The notes under the pieces are model-generated. The model was not told the origin of the DNA. It ran no database searches and saw only the letters and a list, made by a program, of their open reading frames with translations. This document shows, in pieces, positions 5,448 to 6,923 of a DNA stretch of 6,923 nt; within the stretch, counting starts at the first letter, position 1; every line of letters starts with the position of its first letter. The DNA comes from Aestuariivirga sp. (GTDB lineage Bacteria > Pseudomonadota > Alphaproteobacteria > Rhizobiales > Aestuariivirgaceae). The position numbers and the translations under genes were made by a program. The stretch lies in assembly GCA_020252385.1 (NCBI GenBank), contig JADCDC010000308.1, positions 1-6,923 on the forward strand, given 5' to 3'.

Positions 5448-5487
5448 CCAAACGCCAAGCAGCCCGGGGGTCGCCCGGGCCGTTTGG
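5448..5487 (-). other. two-part stem-loop in the tRNA-Tyr leader
   Basis: In the minus-strand transcript a 7-bp outer stem CCAAACG/CGTTTGG (5481-5487 with 5448-5454) stacks directly on a 7-bp inner stem GCCCGGG/CCCGGGC (5474-5480 with 5462-5468) with a 5-nt loop; a 7-nt bulge (5455-5461) lies on the 3' side. It begins within a few bases of the predicted transcription start, so the primary transcript would start almost in the stem. It may protect the 5' end or guide processing of the tRNA precursor. No U-tract follows, so it is unlikely to be a terminator. Confidence 0.55.
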
Positions 5488-5495
5488 TGCGTGGC

Positions 5496-5524
5496 CTTAT
5501 GCAAGGCTTGGGGCGGCAAGTCAA
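5496..5524 (-). promoter_or_regulatory. sigma70-type promoter for tRNA-Tyr, tRNA-Gly and tuf
   Basis: On the minus strand a -35 box TTGACT (5524-5519) is followed by a 17-bp spacer and a -10 box CATAAG (5501-5496). The predicted start is near 5489, giving a leader of about 78 nt before tRNA-Tyr. The stretch between the -10 box and the start, GCCACG, is GC-rich, which in proteobacteria is typical of stringently controlled promoters of tRNA and translation genes. The box match and spacing are good and the location is right; control by ppGpp is inferred. Confidence 0.7.
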
Positions 5525-5723
5525 GGGAATGATTGGCGCTTGCCGGAGATGCCCGGAGCCTCTGCCCGCCGCCCCGCCCCACCGCCCCGACCGGAGCGGA
5601 GGACGGCCCGGACGGGACCTCAAGACCGGGCGCCAAGGCATTGAAACAACTTTTGAATGCACCGAACAGAAGATTTCTCCACAAGCCATTGACGGAGGCG
5701 GGCGATCGCGCTTCCCTGCGGCC
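5525..5723 (+). other. non-coding region upstream of rnd
   Basis: Together with the leader and promoter of the divergent tRNA operon, this forms a 312-bp gap without a gene. This part is very GC-rich (5560-5640 is mostly C and G runs) and then becomes AT-richer at 5641-5680. A weak -35-like TTGAAA (5641-5646) has no good -10 partner at normal spacing, so I do not call an rnd promoter. GGAGG occurs at 5694-5698 but lies 25 nt from the rnd ATG. Open frames that cross the region lack a ribosome binding site and recognisable protein features. Confidence 0.5.
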
Positions 5724-6902
5724 ATGGAACTGATCACGACCACCGAATCGCTTGCCCGCCTTTGCACCACCCTGTCGGACGAGACCTTCATCACCGTCGA
5801 CACCGAATTCATGCGCGAATCCACCTACTGGCCCGACCTCTGCCTGATCCAGGTGGCGGGCCAGAAGGTGAACGGGCTGATCGACCCGCTTGCCCCCGGC
5901 ATCGACCTGAAGCCCTTCTTCGCCCTGATGAACGACGCCCGCGTCCTCAAGGTGTTCCATGCCGCGCGCCAGGACATCGAAATCATGGTCCACCGCGCCG
6001 GGATCGTGCCGCATCCGGTGTTCGACACGCAGATCGCCGCCATGGTCTGCGGCTTCGGCGACCAGGTGGGATATGAGGCGATCGTGCGCCGACTGGCCAA
6101 GGCGCAGATCGACAAGTCCTCCCGCTTCACCGACTGGTCGCGACGTCCCCTGAGCGACAAGCAGCTTGCCTATGCCCTGGCAGACGTCACGCACCTCCGC
6201 ATCGTCTACGAGAGCCTGAAGCAGGAGCTCGACCGGACCGGCCGCGAGCACTGGCTGAGGGAGGAGATGGACATCCTCACCAATCCGGCGACCTACCGCA
6301 CCGAACCCGAGGACGCCTGGAAGCGCATCAAGGTGAGGCTCCGCTCCAAGAAGCAGCTGGGCGTGCTGATGGAAGTCGCCGCCTGGCGCGAGCGCGAGGC
6401 GCGCGAGAAGAACGTGCCCCGTTCGCGCGTCCTGAAGGATGACGCCATCGCCGAGATCGCCGTGCAGTCGCCGCAGACCCGGGAAGCGCTGAACCAGCTC
6501 CGGGCGCTGCCCAAGGGCATGGCCAATTCCCGCCTCGGCGATGCGGTGCTGAAAGCGGTCGCCGCGGGACTTGCCATTGACGGCAAGTCCCTGCCCCAGC
6601 CTGATGACGGCCGCGACGACATGAGCGAGGCGGCCCAGGCCGCCGCCGAGGTCCTGAAACTCGCCCTCAAGGTGGTGTGCGAGCAGGAAGGAATAGCACC
6701 GAAGCTCGTCGCCTCGAGTTCGGACATCGACGCCGTGGCCGAGAGCGATGCCGCCGACGTTCCCCTGCTCCACGGCTGGCGCCGCGAGCTGTTCGGCGAG
6801 ACGGCCCTGGCCCTCAAGCGCGGCGAGGCGGTGATCGGCTTCGACAATGGCCGTGTCCGCGTTCTCCCGGCCCTGCAGGACGTGAAGGCCGCGGCTGAGT
6901 AG
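5724..6902 (+). CDS. rnd: ribonuclease D
   Basis: RNase D is a DEDD-family, metal-dependent 3'-5' exoribonuclease that trims the 3' ends of tRNA precursors and other small stable RNAs in the cytoplasm. The 392-residue protein (E. coli about 375) has all four DEDDy metal-binding acids and the catalytic Tyr: VDTEF with Asp26 and Glu28 (Exo I), HAARQD with Asp84 (Exo II), and YALAD with Tyr150 and Asp154 (Exo III). The first HRDC domain follows at about 205-290 (WKRIKVRLRSKKQLGVLMEV), then a second helical HRDC-like C-terminal region to about 380. The ATG at 5724 gives MELITTTESL, the usual family start; the open frame continues upstream but only through tRNA genes and tuf antisense. No Shine-Dalgarno is present within 20 nt. 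It is transcribed away from the tRNA-tuf operon, and its stop is 21 bp before the window end. Confidence 0.95.
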   Translation: MELITTTESLARLCTTLSDETFITVDTEFMRESTYWPDLCLIQVAGQKVNGLIDPLAPGIDLKPFFALMNDARVLKVFHAARQDIEIMVHRAGIVPHPVFDTQIAAMVCGFGDQVGYEAIVRRLAKAQIDKSSRFTDWSRRPLSDKQLAYALADVTHLRIVYESLKQELDRTGREHWLREEMDILTNPATYRTEPEDAWKRIKVRLRSKKQLGVLMEVAAWREREAREKNVPRSRVLKDDAIAEIAVQSPQTREALNQLRALPKGMANSRLGDAVLKAVAAGLAIDGKSLPQPDDGRDDMSEAAQAAAEVLKLALKVVCEQEGIAPKLVASSSDIDAVAESDAADVPLLHGWRRELFGETALALKRGEAVIGFDNGRVRVLPALQDVKAAAE

Positions 6903-6923
6903 GTCACGTTCCGGGCCGCAGCA

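Noticed and set aside
5097..5723. Long N-terminal extension of rnd in the same open frame
   Set aside because: It would run through the tuf 5' end, tRNA-Gly and tRNA-Tyr in antisense. The family start is at 5724.
5533..5733. Small plus-strand open frame before rnd
   Set aside because: It has a TTG start with no ribosome binding site, low-complexity Pro/Arg content, and overlaps the rnd start.
5415..6773. Minus-strand open frame of 452 codons opposite rnd
   Set aside because: It is an antisense shadow in GC-rich coding DNA. It has no recognisable domain, and rnd on the other strand shows all DEDDy motifs.

Overview
This window is a core housekeeping locus of a GC-rich alphaproteobacterium. 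Order Hyphomicrobiales is likely, judged from the RpoB and EF-Tu N-termini, the gene order, and an intergenic palindrome of a type I remember from that order; genus is not resolved. Except for one gene, everything lies on the minus strand.

Read in the direction of transcription (right to left), the minus strand carries: a promoter at about 5496-5524, tRNA-Tyr(GTA), tRNA-Gly(TCC), tuf (EF-Tu), tRNA-Trp(CCA), secE, nusG, rplK (L11), rplA (L1), rplJ (L10), rplL (L7/L12), and the first 98 codons of rpoB, which runs off the left edge. This is the classical tRNA-tufB-secE-nusG-rplKAJL-rpoBC cluster. It joins translation elongation (EF-Tu, its tRNAs, the ribosomal stalk L10/L12 and stalk base L11), the L1 stalk, protein export (SecE) and transcription (NusG, RpoB). 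On the plus strand, divergent from the tRNA-Tyr promoter, is rnd (ribonuclease D), a 3'-5' exoribonuclease involved in tRNA 3' maturation.

Regulation is probably written in the spacers. A good sigma70-type promoter with a GC-rich discriminator and a two-part leader stem-loop precede tRNA-Tyr. The tuf to tRNA-Trp gap holds three separate hairpins, one of them a 49-nt REP-like palindrome. Two back-to-back hairpins follow rplA. A long structured leader precedes rplJ, where autogenous L10 control is expected. Strong hairpins lie between rplL and rpoB, the classic attenuator position. None of these hairpins is followed by a clear U-tract, so none is a textbook intrinsic terminator.

I see no mobile genes, CRISPR, phage, toxin-antitoxin or defence genes, and no sign of a new system. 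The points worth a second look are RNA-level structures in the intergenic regions, the very short tRNA-Trp to secE junction, and the lack of a usable Shine-Dalgarno at rnd.
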